Of a stretch of 64,000 bases of DNA, positions 13,341 to 26,040 are shown piece by piece (within the stretch, counting starts at the first letter, position 1; every line of letters starts with the position of its first letter). The position numbers and the translations under genes are program-made. The notes beneath the pieces are model-generated. The model did no database searches. It saw nothing but the letters and a program-made list of their open reading frames with translations, and had not been told where the DNA came from. This stretch comes from Agriotes lineatus (lineage: Eukaryota > Arthropoda > Insecta > Coleoptera > Elateridae): positions 57,123,903 to 57,187,902 of the forward strand of contig OW679197.1 of NCBI GenBank assembly GCA_940337035.1. Reading direction: 5' to 3'.

Positions 13341-16300
13341 TTCAGCTCTTTATAAGCTTTAATAAAGTGCAAGACAATAAGCATTTTTGCTCGCATTTAC
13401 TCTGAAATGGTATTCATAGAAAAACTTAATTGAAATAAACACTTTCAGGTGGTCTTTCGGCACTTTTAAGATATACTATAAAAATTGAACCAAACAGGCG
13501 CTTATACCATTTATGTTGAAAAGTTACCAAAATAAGCATTTTCATTCATTTTAAGCAATTTTCCTAAACTTCCGCTGCCTTTTTTCATATATAATGAAAA
13601 CATATTGTTATTTTCATCACTACAACATTATTTTATTGATGGACGACTTGCGCCATAAATAAAATTTCCTTATTTTAGTTTAATAATTTTCTGTAAAACC
13701 AAATTTCGAGGACATATAAGTAATCAAAGTAATTATCGTATAAGCGTGTACAGAGTGTGTATGGAAGAACTTCCTGGTTTTGACGAATTGTTTTCCACTG
13801 TCTTGTTGAATACCTTGCTATTATAAAAATAGAGCTGTAGACGTATTATAGCCTCTTGTATTATGTCGGGGGTATGCTACTCCATATAAACTATGTAACT
13901 TTATTGTTATGGTATCAGAAACGACATTTACGTGAAACAATTCCTTTGCCTAAACATTTTGGAAAATGGAATGGTTCGACCTGATAATTCCTATGTAAGT
14001 GTACATAAAATTACTGGCTACATAATCACTTTATACAGTGAAAATTCACATTATTGATAAAATAAACTTTGGGGAACTTTACGCATTTGAGCAAAAATTG
14101 TTTCAGACAGGGCAATGCTACATGAATTTATTTCTAGTTAGTGATATATTTTGTACACAAATTCAGTTAGACGATAACTTAGACTGTTTTTAAAATATTA
14201 CGCCATTATAAGACGAACAAATAATAGGCAATAATAGAAAAAAAATGCAAAATCAGAGACATGTAGTGTACAAAATGCAATTATAATTGAAGACTTGTAG
14301 ACGTGTACGCTTAATCCTGGCCGTACTTTATAAGAGAAGGCTTTTTTATTGTGTAGCATTTCCTGAAAATAATTTAAAATAACAATTTAGTTATTTCTAT
14401 TCGCAGTTCATATATTATTTAATGAATTTAATGCGCAGTTACTATTTTTTTATAGTTTCAATAACTTAACATGTTTTATTTTTTTTAATTTTGAAGACGC
14501 ACCAGTGCAAGATTTTATTGAAATGTGTTGAGATTTAAGAGTTAAAGGATGATCTAACACTTTCCTCCTTTAGATTTTCGGGTTAAAAGACAGTTACGAA
14601 GCTCGATGTGCGTTTGGTCATTTACCATTACACAGGTAACATATTTAACAACCAGCGATGCCTCTCGAAATCGAGAATTCTCGCTCTTGTCTCGATCTTG
14701 TTTTTGAATTCAGGATTTGGTACTGGAAGACAAATAGTAGTGATACAAAAATTTCTACTCTAAAATAAAATGCGGCAGTATACAGATATGCAATAAAAAA
14801 TGCGAAAAATTTGAAGTATTGGCAAAAGCATGGATTAATATCATTTTGGATTAATTCTAAACAGCTACGTATCTCCATTCGGATGAAAACAAAATTCCAG
14901 AGTTTCTTTAGGATCTTCCACATTTTATTGCTCTGGCACAAACAAAATTCCAGACTTCTTTCACATTTCTGTCGATTGCACAATTCATAGTAATTAATTG
15001 AGTTGGATTTCTTAAAAATAATATTTTATATTATATAAATGTTTGTATTATTAATAAAGCAGTTAATGAACACAAAGTGCATTTTTTTAGTTACAAGTCA
15101 AATAATCAGCAATGCGCATTTGATTCTAGAAGTTTAATTTTGCTACATATTAAAACAACGAAAAAAATTAAGTGCTCTCCGCAGGATTCCCGGTTCATGA
15201 AAATTCATAATGTATTCGACATTGGCATATTTACAATTCTCGCTTCTTATTTTTAATAAAAGCATTTTCTGTTGCGTTTTTCCCGACAAAGCGCTGACGT
15301 CAAAATTCCAAGAATTTAGGAATGCAGACCATTCAATTACGCTAAATTAAAGAAAACACGGTCTCATCTAATTCTATGCATTTTTTGCTTCCAGTTGGCA
15401 GGCGCTGAAATTTTCAGCACTGAAACAAAGCCATAAAAAGGTGACGGGGCTTCAAGATCTCATTTTTTTATAGTTTTTAAAATCGTAAAACTCTAAGCAA
15501 TTTTATGAATAAAAGGTCACTTTAAGAATCCTAAAAAATAACTAACATAAAGTACAACGTATGCAAGTTATTCAAAACATTTTTTTGTTAACAAAAAATT
15601 TTATTTGTAATGCGTAGAGTATTTTAAATTGTCAATTAGATCAGTTCATGATAAACTGATCACTTACCGAAAGCTTTTTCGTTGAAAATTAAATCTTTTA
15701 AGCAGTTGACCCTCTTATGTTAGGTCTTCAATGGTACTTGTGAGTGCTCGTCGTCACTACTCACCCTACTATGTTACCCCTGCAATTTTTATACAGTGAA
15801 TATGATTTATGCCAATATGCCGCAGCCTTTCTCGCCGATAATATTCCACTTTGACTTAGCAGTTGTCAAGTTCATCAATATATGGATATAATTATGCTAA
15901 ATGTGTTTTCAGCAACTTGCTATAATTGTACACATAGGAACGTTTTTAGTTGTTTTAGTCATAGCCAAGTGTCATGTTAAAGGTTTACAAAATCTCTATA
16001 ATCTCTGTTTTTAATCAAATCTAATATAGTACAGTGGCAGATGTAAAACAACTGAAAATTTTAATTTTGGCGATTGTGTTTGGTGCTGATTGTGTATACT
16101 ATATATATGTCTGTTTCAACTAATTGAAATGGTGGCATTAGTTTGTCAATTTGGTTGTTGACGTTATTTGTATATTTTAATTAGTTGGGTTTGTTTTGAA
16201 TTCTAAGCATTCACATTTGATAAGGAAATTTAATCGAAATTACAGCTGGCTGTCAGAATATATTGAAATCTAATCGCCAGTATTGCTCTAAATCGATAGC

Positions 16301-16621
16301 AAAAATATATTTACGTATTCTGGTAAACTTGAATTTGGCTTTTTAATCAATCTATGTAAAACGTAGGTTGCTCTAACCGTATCTCTAAATTGTATTAATA
16401 TAAAACTGCGTATATTGATATATGGTGTATACTTATATGTAGGTAATGTTAATATGCACATATTATTTTCACTAGTTGCTCATACGCGTTTGTTGATCTT
16501 TATTAACACTGTGTGTTATATTGTCACAGATATATACAATTCTAATAGGTATGACTTAGGACTTACAGTGTCACCAACTATATACATAGTTGTAGATAAA
16601 ATATTGTATCTGACACGCATA

Positions 16622-16712
16622 TAATGGCTGTATTACACTTGGACGATTATAACACTTGTCTTCGGCTCGTGTGTAAACTTCATCCTCGTGTATAATAGCC
16701 TACATTAAATGC
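16622..16712. mobile_element. Short hairpin element
   Basis: The left end (ATGGCTGTATTACAC) and the right end (GTGTATAATAGCCT) are inverted copies. An inner loop contains ACACTTGTCTTCGGCTCGTG. The layout resembles the larger hairpin at 19857-19978, which also has a 'GGCT' core. It is probably a short MITE. No ORF is present. Confidence 0.4.
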
Positions 16713-18829
16713 TTGTTCAATAAAATACTATTGAATTAATACCGACTACACAGTAATGACATATAAAACTAAAAAAGAGCAGTTTTTGAACGTTTGTTAA
16801 ATTTACAACTAATTGACATAATGAAAAAACAGGAAACCATAAAGAAATAATGTAGAGAGATAACGGTAATTTATGAATCATTCAGTAAAACCAGCAAGTT
16901 CATACTACCCACCATGTATTTGCAGAAGAAGAAAGTCGTTTAGAAGCAGGTTGTTTAGATTGTAAATTTCTTTAAGTACTCAAAATCGAAATGTTGGTTA
17001 TCAGTAGCAACCATTTTGATAAATTTTGTGATTCAAGTTGCAAGCCTATAATTGTGTGCCAGTTTCCTGACTTCCCAATTCATTGCGAAAATGTGTGAAC
17101 CAACCAATGCATTCAAATAAACAATAAACCCAACTTTAGTAATATACAGCGCTCTTTATATAGGCAAAATACATTGAAATACACGTCCTAATTTGAATAT
17201 ATCTGGAGATCACAAGATCTCTTAAAAATATTATAACTAAGAAAGTAGCTGCCAGAAAGAAAACCGACAGATCTGACCCAGAAGGGTAAATCAATACAGG
17301 GCTCATATGGCATATGTGGATCGATTCGACATGGTAAAACGTATCTGCAAAATTGATAGACAATCTCACAAAGTGTGGTAGGTACATGATGTTTTTTTTA
17401 TTTTATAGCTGACTGCTTAGTTAAATAATTTATTTACTAGCAACATGATATTGTTAATTTTCATCATAGATATAATCTTAGGGCCCCAGGAATCTCTGTT
17501 CCGAATTTCAGGTTTGTAGGTGATCGGGAAGTGCAAAAATAAGTCGGTCACCTTTTTTTGCAACAGCTTCATTTCATTCCCTAGTTCAACCCATATGTCT
17601 TACTTTGGTAATTTTTGACTCTAACGACTCTAATGGCTCTTCCTATGGTATCGACTAACTTCTATAAAAAATTCAAATTTATACGTCTTTTGGAAGGAGT
17701 CCAAACGTGAAAAGCTGACTTTTCTTAAGACGGCCATATTGGATCCGCCATATTGAATTTTACGGATTTGGGATTTTTCCCATCAAACTTAGGTCTCAAG
17801 AATTATTTGTTTCTAATTTCAGGTATGACATACTAATTTTACTAATATGCTACTATATAAAATATTGTATGCACCACTGGAGATATTGATGTTTTTGCCT
17901 TCGGGCCAGATACCCTAGGTCTGTAACGATCTCAACCTTAGGGAAAAAAAACAATTTCATATCTCCCTTAATGTATAAATATCTATTATTTCATGTTCGA
18001 CTGCATCCTAAAGGCCTTTTTTATGAAACTGTTTAAAGTGCATAAAGTGGCACTTTGTACTAGCGCCAACATGATAAAGTAAATTGGACTGACCTGTCGC
18101 TCTCAAGTAAATGTAATAGAATTACTTCAGTAAAAAAACATAACACATTTCAATTTTACAGGAAATAGTATTTATAAATGAAGAAACAGCAATGAATTAA
18201 TTGATGTAAATGTTTATCATAAAAAATCTGTCAGATCAATCAAGGCAGTTTAGCTATTTCAAAAACAGGTTAATTTTATTTTACTAGATATTTACTTATT
18301 ATTTAATTAAAAAACAGCAGAATATAAAGCTTTCTAGGCAATTCGTACATAATCTGATTTTATTGACTTGTCCTATTTATTAACCTTGCTCGCAGAGCTC
18401 GCTCAGTCATAAAATAAACTCGTCCAATAAAGGCTTAGAATATATAAGTACTTGTTATATAAATAGCCATTATATTAGAAGAAAACCGATGACGCTAAGA
18501 TAAATGTAACATTATTTCGATAACACTAGGAACAATGAAATCGATAGTGGGAAAGACTTGTATCAGTTTAAAAATTGTTCCAACTGAACTACAGTATGAC
18601 AAAATGCTCATATTCCAATAAGATGCGGATTTTTTAGATGTGCAACTTGCAGCACTGGAAACGATGTTTATTGTGGTATTGGCTTGTGTCTAGCTCTTAA
18701 GCACCGATGATCTTATTACGCAAAGGAATTTAAAAAAATCTGTAAAAGGCTTTACCCAGCAGTTCCCTGCACCTCTCTTGAAGAGCACGGTGTTATGGTT
18801 GAAACATTTTTACTTTTTTGTGACATTAT

Positions 18830-19168
18830 CCTTTATCGGTTGAGTATTATTTTCGGCAAATGTAAAGCCTGAGCTATGTGAAAGTTACTACATCCTTTTA
18901 TTTCAAAATTAACACAAACATAAACAAAATTTTATTTTTTAAGGTGCCCACCCTGTATATATTTGTATGACATTGCACCGGTTTCATGAGAGGTAGATAT
19001 ATAATATGTATGCAAAATATCGTCTTCCTCCAACAAATAGTTTTGAGCTATACTGCCAACAGACAGACAGACTGACGGAAGTGAGAAAACCTCTTTTTCG
19101 CCATCTAGGGACTCTGAAACGTGAAGATCTGAAAAAATTTCGGAAGGCGCTTTTTTCGTGATTACCAT
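18830..19168 (-). repeat. Dispersed repeat, copy A
   Basis: Read on the minus strand this stretch contains a run of CTGTCTGTCTG, then AACTATTTGTTGGAGGAAGA, CGATATTTTGCAT, ATACAGGGTG and CACATAGCTCAGGCTTTAC. The same ordered blocks, diverged, occur in plus orientation at 27721-28050. It is non-coding and probably a non-autonomous mobile element. The 5S-like SINE begins immediately beside it. Confidence 0.55.
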
Positions 19169-19445
19169 ACTTTATTTATTTATTTATTTATTTAATTCGC
19201 ACTCAGCCAACAGCCGTTAGGCCAATTATAGGCGTCGCTGTGCAGTTATGAGGACTTCCAACCCCACTAACGACTGTCATGATGTTGTTATGACCGCCGG
19301 GACCAACTTTTTTCCGTGATAGCCGTACCACGAGGCGCCGAGAGGTGCAGCCGTGGAACTCCCATCCAAGTTCTGACCAGAGACAGCGTTGCTTAACTCT
19401 GCTGATCGAACGTGGACGCTTGTTCAAGCTACACCACGCGGGACT
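19169..19445 (-). mobile_element. SINE with 5S rRNA-like head (SINE3-type)
   Basis: Read on the minus strand, 19360-19410 gives GTTCGATCAGCAGAGTTAAG, then CAACGCTGTCTCTGGTCAGA and ACTTGGATGGGAGTTCC. This tracks the internal control region of animal 5S rRNA (CGATCACCGAAGTTAAGCAA ... TACTTGGATGGGTGACC). A non-5S body follows. The element ends in an (AAAT)n tail at 19195-19169. A 5S-derived head plus a simple tail is the definition of the SINE3 class. It is diverged from 5S outside the control region, so it is not a functional 5S gene. I saw no clear target duplication. Confidence 0.7.
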
Positions 19446-19856
19446 CTTTCAGACGAGGGAAGTAAAAATATAAGGTAGTATGCATATACTTCACACAAAA
19501 AATATATTCAATTTATTTTTGGCAAAGATTATTGTCTACATTTAAAATTTTGGGTTATATATACTTTCTGCTGTGGTAATCTTATAAAATCCCTTTTTTA
19601 TTATACCTGCATCAGAATCGCCGTTTAAAGCACGCCTGAGTTTGCGAATACAGGCGATTAAAGCTAGCCGAGCTTTAAAGGTTGTCAAGGAAACGACTGA
19701 ATGCAACAACGGACATGGACGCGACAAAAACGTAAATAATTCTCGTAACTATAGTAGCAATATTATTATGCCCTCTCGATTTATCACGACAAAAATTATT
19801 TCTGAGTTTTTAGTGCGTAATTTATTTCCAGTATTGGAGGTATAATAAAAAATAGC

Positions 19857-19978
19857 GTAAAGTATTCGTGGATAACTGGTCTTTAAAACACTTGCTCTGT
19901 TTCGAGCACTCCGGCTACGCCGTCGTGCTCGAAAACCCGCGCGTGTTTTAAAGACCTTGTTATCCACTCATACTTTAA
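19857..19978. mobile_element. Hairpin MITE-like element
   Basis: The outer arms (GTGGATAACTGGTCTTTAAA at 19868, and GTGTTTTAAAGACCTTGTTA onward to 19967) are inverted copies. The homology extends outward to TAAAGTAT on both sides. An inner pair, TTTCGAGCAC and GTGCTCGAAA, adds a second stem around a GC-rich loop. It is non-coding. The long nested stem fits a MITE; a structured RNA cannot be excluded. Confidence 0.55.
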
Positions 19979-20977
19979 TATACTATTTTAAAATAAGTAT
20001 TATTTATATATATATGGAATTTTCAATTTCTTTGATAGTGCTGATTCTATCGTAGTTACATTAAATGTCTCCGTTTTTAAATAATAATAGCACCACAGGA
20101 AAAAATACATTTTCATCAAAAGACAACACTAAAAACAGCGGTCCCTCAAACGTCTGACACTTCAGGGTTTAAGCACAGGAATTGATTTTTAATTTAATCC
20201 AACTAAATGAAGCGATAAGTGCATAGTGATTAAGTACTGCTAACCTGTAAAATAACTGAAAATTTGGATAAGTATTTTATACTGATTCAAATAAATGTAT
20301 ACATGATAAAAACATTTTTTGACTTCCAAGGGTTAAACGAAGGTGTCCATAAACAGAGGTTTTACTCTGAAGTTTTTTATTTAAATAGTAACCAAAGACA
20401 TGGCCGATATAAGAATGATGCTTTAAAAACCACTGGACACACAATGATAACCATTTAGACGCACCTATAAGTACATTAGAAGATACAACAGTAAACGTCT
20501 ACATCTTCTTCTCTCCTGTCATCATCTTCCAGTTTCATTAGAGAGTTCATTGGATTTTCCACTCCTAGTGATATTTTAGATAATAATAAATATTTAGCCT
20601 ATTAACATTGTAATGAAACAAAACAGAATGAACAGCATAAATCGAACGGGATGTGTGACATTTCATCATTCCTTACATCAATTTTCACGATTAAATATTG
20701 TGATTAACAAAAGAAAATTGAAAGCAATGAAAAGTCATAATTATTGCTAATTTGGTATTTAAATATTTACAGCTCTTCAGTTTTCGATTGTTTAATTAAA
20801 AGGTTGTGCTCCAGTGAGAGTGTAAAATCTAAAATTCAGATATGCTTTCATAAGACTTCTTTTATTTAGAAAAAGGAAAAAAGGAACAAAACATAAATTA
20901 TCATACAAATAAATAAATGGTTAAAGTCCAAAAACATTATATATTATATACTCACAGGCACACACGCTTCGTCTTAC

Positions 20978-21114
20978 CAGTGAGTATCCCTTCCGATATG
21001 CTATCACCGAAAGCGTGCTGACCATTTTGCTGGGGCCAGGCTTTGAGCAAGCACTCGTCTATTGGGTGAGGTGCAATCGCAAGTATGCGGATTACATCCG
21101 GGTCGTGTAGTAGC
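20978..21114 (-). CDS. Short internal exon of the host gene
   Basis: This is 137 bp of GC-richer sequence between a TTGTATAG acceptor (AG at 21116-21115) and a GTAAGAC donor (GT at 20977-20976), on the minus strand. It reads one base, 45 sense codons, then one base. The encoded 45 residues start LLHDPDVIRILAIAP and end SISEGILT, and look like ordinary folded-protein sequence. The trailing single base joins in phase to the exon at 5672-6151. I do not recognise the domain. The initiator exon must lie upstream (above 21114) and I could not identify it. Confidence 0.6.
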
Positions 21115-22379
21115 CTATACAAATAACATTTTTAATGTTTTATTTGTTTTAAAACACATTAATATTGGTTAAGTTCTATTCTCCTAAAAGGGAAAATGTA
21201 ACTATATATTTTAATATAATATTCAATCTTAAAAACATAATCTTATTAAAATCACAAATAGTGTTTCTCACATTAATAGAGGTGGCTCCATGAAAATTAG
21301 AATGCAGTAATTGTGATATTTAAAAAATTATAAATAGCATTTATTGTACTATGAATATTTCATCCATTGCGATTTTATAGTTGATTGAATAACTACATAT
21401 TTAAAAATAAACTATACATAAATTCGAAAAAACGTCAAAATGTAGTCGTAAATATTTGATGTTGTTACCAGAATTCGTCGCTATGGAACTATTCCCAGTC
21501 TTGAATTTTGCGATTAAACTAATTGAGTTATAAAGGATAATAAAAAACTTAATGCTCTCAACAATGTCTTATTTATAACACTTTTAATACACAATATTAT
21601 CAATATGAAGTCTTAAATTTAATTTTTGCAAGAATTAGAATTAGTGATAGTAGTCACCACCGTGAAGTACCACTATCTCGAGAAAAATATTTTTAAAATC
21701 TGATCTAGAGGGCTTAATAAATTTTTTTTTAGTTTTTAAATTTGTTGGTGTTAAAAAGGTTCATGTAATATTGGTTATATACAGGATGTAGTCATTCATG
21801 CATACAGAAAGTGTACGACTACATTCAAAGAAAGGAAAACACTTTACAATGACAATTCGTGCTTTACTTTTCAAGTTATAGGTAATGTAAGTTTTATAAC
21901 TGGAAAAATTGCAAGAACGAACTACTGTAAACATTGAAAACAGACAAACAAATTCAATGTACGACAAAAACCAAGTTACTCTTTAGATTTCTAACACCGT
22001 TGTCATATTGTTAAAATACTATTACGACTGCAATTTCATACATTCTTTTTTATGAAGTTAGATGTTCAGAATGATCTGCACATAAATCAGAAACGTATTT
22101 TCTCCAAATATAACATAGTTTAATTTCAGTAACTATTTAATTATTACAACAAAAATGCAAATATATAATACAATATTATTTTCATAATATTATAAGTCTT
22201 AGAATTAATTCAAAATAAATATATGTTAAATCAGACTCTTGAATAATGAAAAAGTCAAAATGTGACCCTTAAACGTTTTGTTGCAGTAGATACTCAAGTT
22301 TCAAAAGTCAAAATAGGAAACGGTAATGTTCGTGGTTCTTTAGTCGTTTATCTTTAGTACCAAGAAGCTTCAACTATAC
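21115..22379. other. AT-rich non-coding stretch
   Basis: This is AT-rich sequence with no supported gene, RNA or mobile element. It is presumably an intron of the minus-strand host gene. Confidence 0.5.
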
Positions 22380-22439
22380 TAATTATTTAATTTTCGTAAA
22401 TTTGTAGTTTATATAATGCAATGAATGGTGGACATCATG

Positions 22440-23210
22440 TTTCTAGCATGGAACCCATATTTTTCGGCTTTGTAGTTGGCACAGCACATATTTACGTGAT
22501 TCTTCGGTCTCGAGGTGCTTAGTAGAGCTTCGAGGAATTTTTAAATTTAATATCCTCAACATAAGGCACGTCGATAAACTATGTTTTCATTTTTATTGTT
22601 GGACTATGAGATGCTAGTAAGTAGTAAGTATTTTGGTAAGTTTTTAGTTCATATTCTGCAACAGCTTTATAGTGAACTATAATACCAATTTACGTGAAAT
22701 TTCGATCTCAAGGTGTTTATTCTAGTTTTTAAATTAAATACCGTCAACAAACGGCGTGTCGCAGTTGTAAATTGTTTTTTACTGTTACTGTTGAATTGTA
22801 GGCAACCTTAACAAACATAACAATCAAAATATATAGTCAAGAATAATTATTTATTTTGCTTTCATAAAACAATAAGTTCAGTTAAAATGGTAGTCTGGTA
22901 GTCCTTATGGTTCCAGGATTGGACCCATATTTTGCAATAGTGAATAATACAATGCACATTTTTGCGATTACTGTCTGGTGTGTTAAACTTCACATTGCTT
23001 AATAAATAATACCGGGTGTCTTAAAAAGAATTACATCTAGTAGGTTTTGAATTTTGTTTGCGAGTAAATTTTGATGTGTCCCTAGATTGTTATTAGTACT
23101 GCATTATGAAAAATTCAAAGCATACTAGATGTAATTCTTTTTAAGACACCCGGTATATTGTCAAACAAAGGTTGAAGCAGTTGTATCAGTTAGATATTAC
23201 CCAGTTTAGC
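22440..23210 (+). repeat. Three diverged tandem repeat copies
   Basis: Three copies share the block order ACCCATATTTT / TTTGC, then TTTACGTGA..TTCG.TCTC.AGGTG, then TTTTTAAATTTAATA, then a CTCAACA.A.GGC..GTCG block. They lie near 22440-22640, 22655-22805 and 22925-23210. The third is split by the MITE at 23012-23153. All are diverged and non-coding. Confidence 0.45.
23012..23153. mobile_element. Tc1/mariner-type MITE
   Basis: A 142-bp element has near-perfect inverted ends (CCGGGTGTCTTAAAAAGAAT and its complement), followed by matching TTACATCTAGTA blocks. It is flanked on both sides by TA (23010-23011 and 23154-23155), the target duplication of the Tc1/mariner superfamily. There is no coding capacity. 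The other copies of the surrounding repeat give a diverged empty-site comparison. Confidence 0.75.
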
Positions 23211-23279
23211 TGTTGGGTCACTAATAAGGCTCTTAAAACAAGCATAAGTATCAAAAGATTGGCAAAGAAAGACTATTTT

Positions 23280-24400
23280 CACCGTTTGTTGTCTCTCTAG
23301 AAACGGAGTGGGCGCTGCCTCACATAAGGGCTCGAATATCGGATCAGTATATAAGTCTTCGACCTGGTCTACGCATATTCAGATTTGATATCAGCCCCTT
23401 CAGGAGCGCAGTCGCGAAGGAACATTAGATATGCACCAATTGCGCGATCTGTCTACCCTTAACACCGGCAGGGGTGGCAGACGGAGCGATATTTTATTTT
23501 AAAGCGAATTTCTATTGGCGGCGTATGATTTTGATATCAATCTGTGAGATACGGAGGTGCCCGCCGGCGAATTAATAAGAGAAAAAAGCAAATACAGGTG
23601 AAAGTATTAGCCCCAGATGCGCGGATATATCTTGTAAATAATTTTCAAAAAAATAGGGACGTAGCATGGGAATTATCAAATGCTGGAGGGCGATGGAGCA
23701 AAATTTCGTAAATAATTCGAGAGGTCCTGGAGGATAATTGGTTTATCCTGGGCGCGCGCGTTACGTTACCCCTTTACAACGCCGAGCGGGTAACTTTAAT
23801 ATAACGGTGTTTATTATTGAAGGACGTATTGCGAATCCGCATACACAATATGCGGTCCAATATTCAAGAAAAATAAGGGTGGATATTGTCTGCTCGGACA
23901 TTAAAATCAATACAACTCCGTATATGCCATAATATATCTGCAGTTCGCTATTTTTCCGGAGCGGGTTTGGACGGAATTACAATCAGATCCAATTTTTATT
24001 TTATGGTAATCACCTGACGGCGGAATAAATTCGGGCGTCACACGCCCAGTGCCCAAACATGCGGCCCGTCCGCTCAAAGGGATGCAAAACCGGGGGATGA
24101 GCTCATTGTGGGGCCGCGCCGGGTAGCGGAGAATTATTTTCCCAGGAAATTGAAATCTCAAAAGGTTTTTATGCACCTACCTTGCGACCTACTTAGTTTT
24201 TTGTGTAAAAATAAATTCGGCGAACTATCCCTTCTTTACGGCGCGTAGGGCGCTGGAGAATAGGGCCAATTTCGCTGCATTTGTGCTTTTTAAGCTCGCA
24301 TAAAATACTTATTTTTTATCGCTGCAGATTTGGGTCATATACACAATGTGTCGCCTATAACGGACGACGGTTGCATCGATTTTTGATCGAAAACTGATAC
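23280..24400. promoter_or_regulatory. CpG-rich non-coding island (candidate enhancer/promoter)
   Basis: This kilobase is visibly GC- and CpG-richer than its flanks. It holds no long open frame with splice signals. It contains short phrases common in insect developmental enhancers, such as TTTATGGTAATCACCTGACG and homeodomain-like ATTAATAAG. It lies upstream of the minus-strand host exons, so it could be a promoter, 5' UTR or enhancer. A minus-strand frame at about 23200-23375 is open for some 55 codons but lacks convincing exon borders. Confidence 0.3.
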
Positions 24401-26040
24401 GAAATCTTATCCTTACTCACACTTGCTCCCTTGGAATCTCGAACTATTCATATAACATCGCGATGGCGAACAATTAACTGTCATCGATACCACATATTCA
24501 TTGAGAGAGTTTTTATTTAAATCGGAAGAAACTTCTAGGTATAATTGAGTCCACTGTAGAAATTTACATCTAGATTTTATTTTAGCATATCTCATAGGCA
24601 GGAAAAAGTATTCTACGGGGTGATTTATTATAATTAGATAAAAAAAATTAAATCCTGTATTCAAGAACAAAAAAATCTAGAGACGAGTTCTCCAGTGGTT
24701 GAATTATTCACCCATTGAAACTTTTATTTGGTTTCTAAAAACAAAGAGCGTAGAAATTAGCACCAGACCACACACAGCTTAAAAAAAGATTCTGAGACGG
24801 CTTAAATCTGAAAGAATTACAGCAATGAAATAATATGATGTGCTTGCCTGCGAGTGTGTGTGGGCGTATAACTTTTTCAACACTATCTAAATGCAATGGT
24901 ACAAACTTCACGGCTACAGGATGTTGTGCCCGCCTTAAAAAAAATCGTTGACGAATGAGAGTTGTCTCAAGTGCGTTAAAAAGGATTTCGAAATAATCGA
25001 AATAATAAAAATTAAGAATGTGCACTCCCTTTATTGATCACGCTGGGATTATGCATAAATGTTGAAAATATGAAGAAATTACGTAACCCATTAATAATGT
25101 GATAAGCAATAAACCAATGCTCTTGATATCAAACTGTTAATTAGTTCTTTAAGTGAAATACCTAGCAATTAAATTTTGAGCGGTTAATTAACATTTCCAA
25201 TAATAAACAGATTAATCAATTGATTGATTTGCTAAATAATTATATTATCGAATACATAGTTAATTGATTAGCGAAATAATATTTTAATTAGGAATGATTA
25301 AATATAAACCATTTAATTAAATTCGCGCCTACTAGTTTTTAAATTTAATGCTTAAAATTTGCATGTATTAGCTGATAAATTGAATGATAAAAAATTCACA
25401 AAAACATTGTGTATTGAGTTAATGAGTCGATTGATTAATGCAGTTATACACGATCCATCAGGAAACATTCAAGGTTCAAGTTCTATTATTATGGAAATTA
25501 TATTTAGTCCAGGTAGGTGACTCAAATGGAAGCTTCGCAAAAAAAGCTATCCGTTAGTAAAAACTAAAATCCTAGAAATATACGCATATATTATTCTAAA
25601 CGTTAAAAACTCACGAAGACTCTCAAGGGGAATGTAGAGAAAAATTGTGGAATAAAAAAACTTAGATTGAAAAAGCTGTTCTACCAGATATTCACTTAAA
25701 AGAGAAATTTAAAATATGCAAAATACTATCACAGTGTAACGTATAATTATTTTTTCTTCTTTATACCGCGACATCATATAAGCATGTACAATTTATCAAT
25801 GCATAGGGTGATCACGCGTAAATGACTGATTTACTAATTTCAAAGTTACAAAACAAATTCAAATACAAATTGGATGAGGCGATTCCTTATTTTTCAAATT
25901 TTAAATTAGAAAAACGTAACAACTTATATATGTATTTACTTCAAAATATATCTACGACTATTATATTTCCCCTGAGAGACAGAAAAGAAATCGGATATAC
26001 CTACATATTTCGATATTTAATGGAAGGAGAAAAAAAGACA
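24401..26040. other. AT-rich non-coding stretch
   Basis: Only short chance ORFs are present. No supported gene or mobile element is visible. Confidence 0.45.

Larger units (their letters stand above)
6152..20977 (-). other. Large presumed intron of the host gene
   Basis: About 14.8 kb separates the two phase-compatible minus-strand exons. It is AT-rich and holds no convincing open reading frame. The first 300 bp next to the exon (6152-6450) are GC- and CpG-rich. Features I can support inside it are listed separately: duplicated repeat blocks, hairpin MITEs, a 5S-like SINE, two G homopolymers and a dispersed repeat copy. Stretches 8.6-10.5, 11.1-13.3, 13.4-16.6 and 16.8-18.8 kb otherwise show nothing I can name. 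Confidence 0.5.

Noticed and set aside
14645..14983. 112-residue minus-strand ORF
   Set aside because: AT-rich codon makeup, a short internal direct repeat and no motif. Likely chance.
23200..23375. Minus-strand open stretch as another host exon
   Set aside because: It has about 55 open codons but no convincing acceptor or donor, and it overlaps repeat sequence at its lower end.
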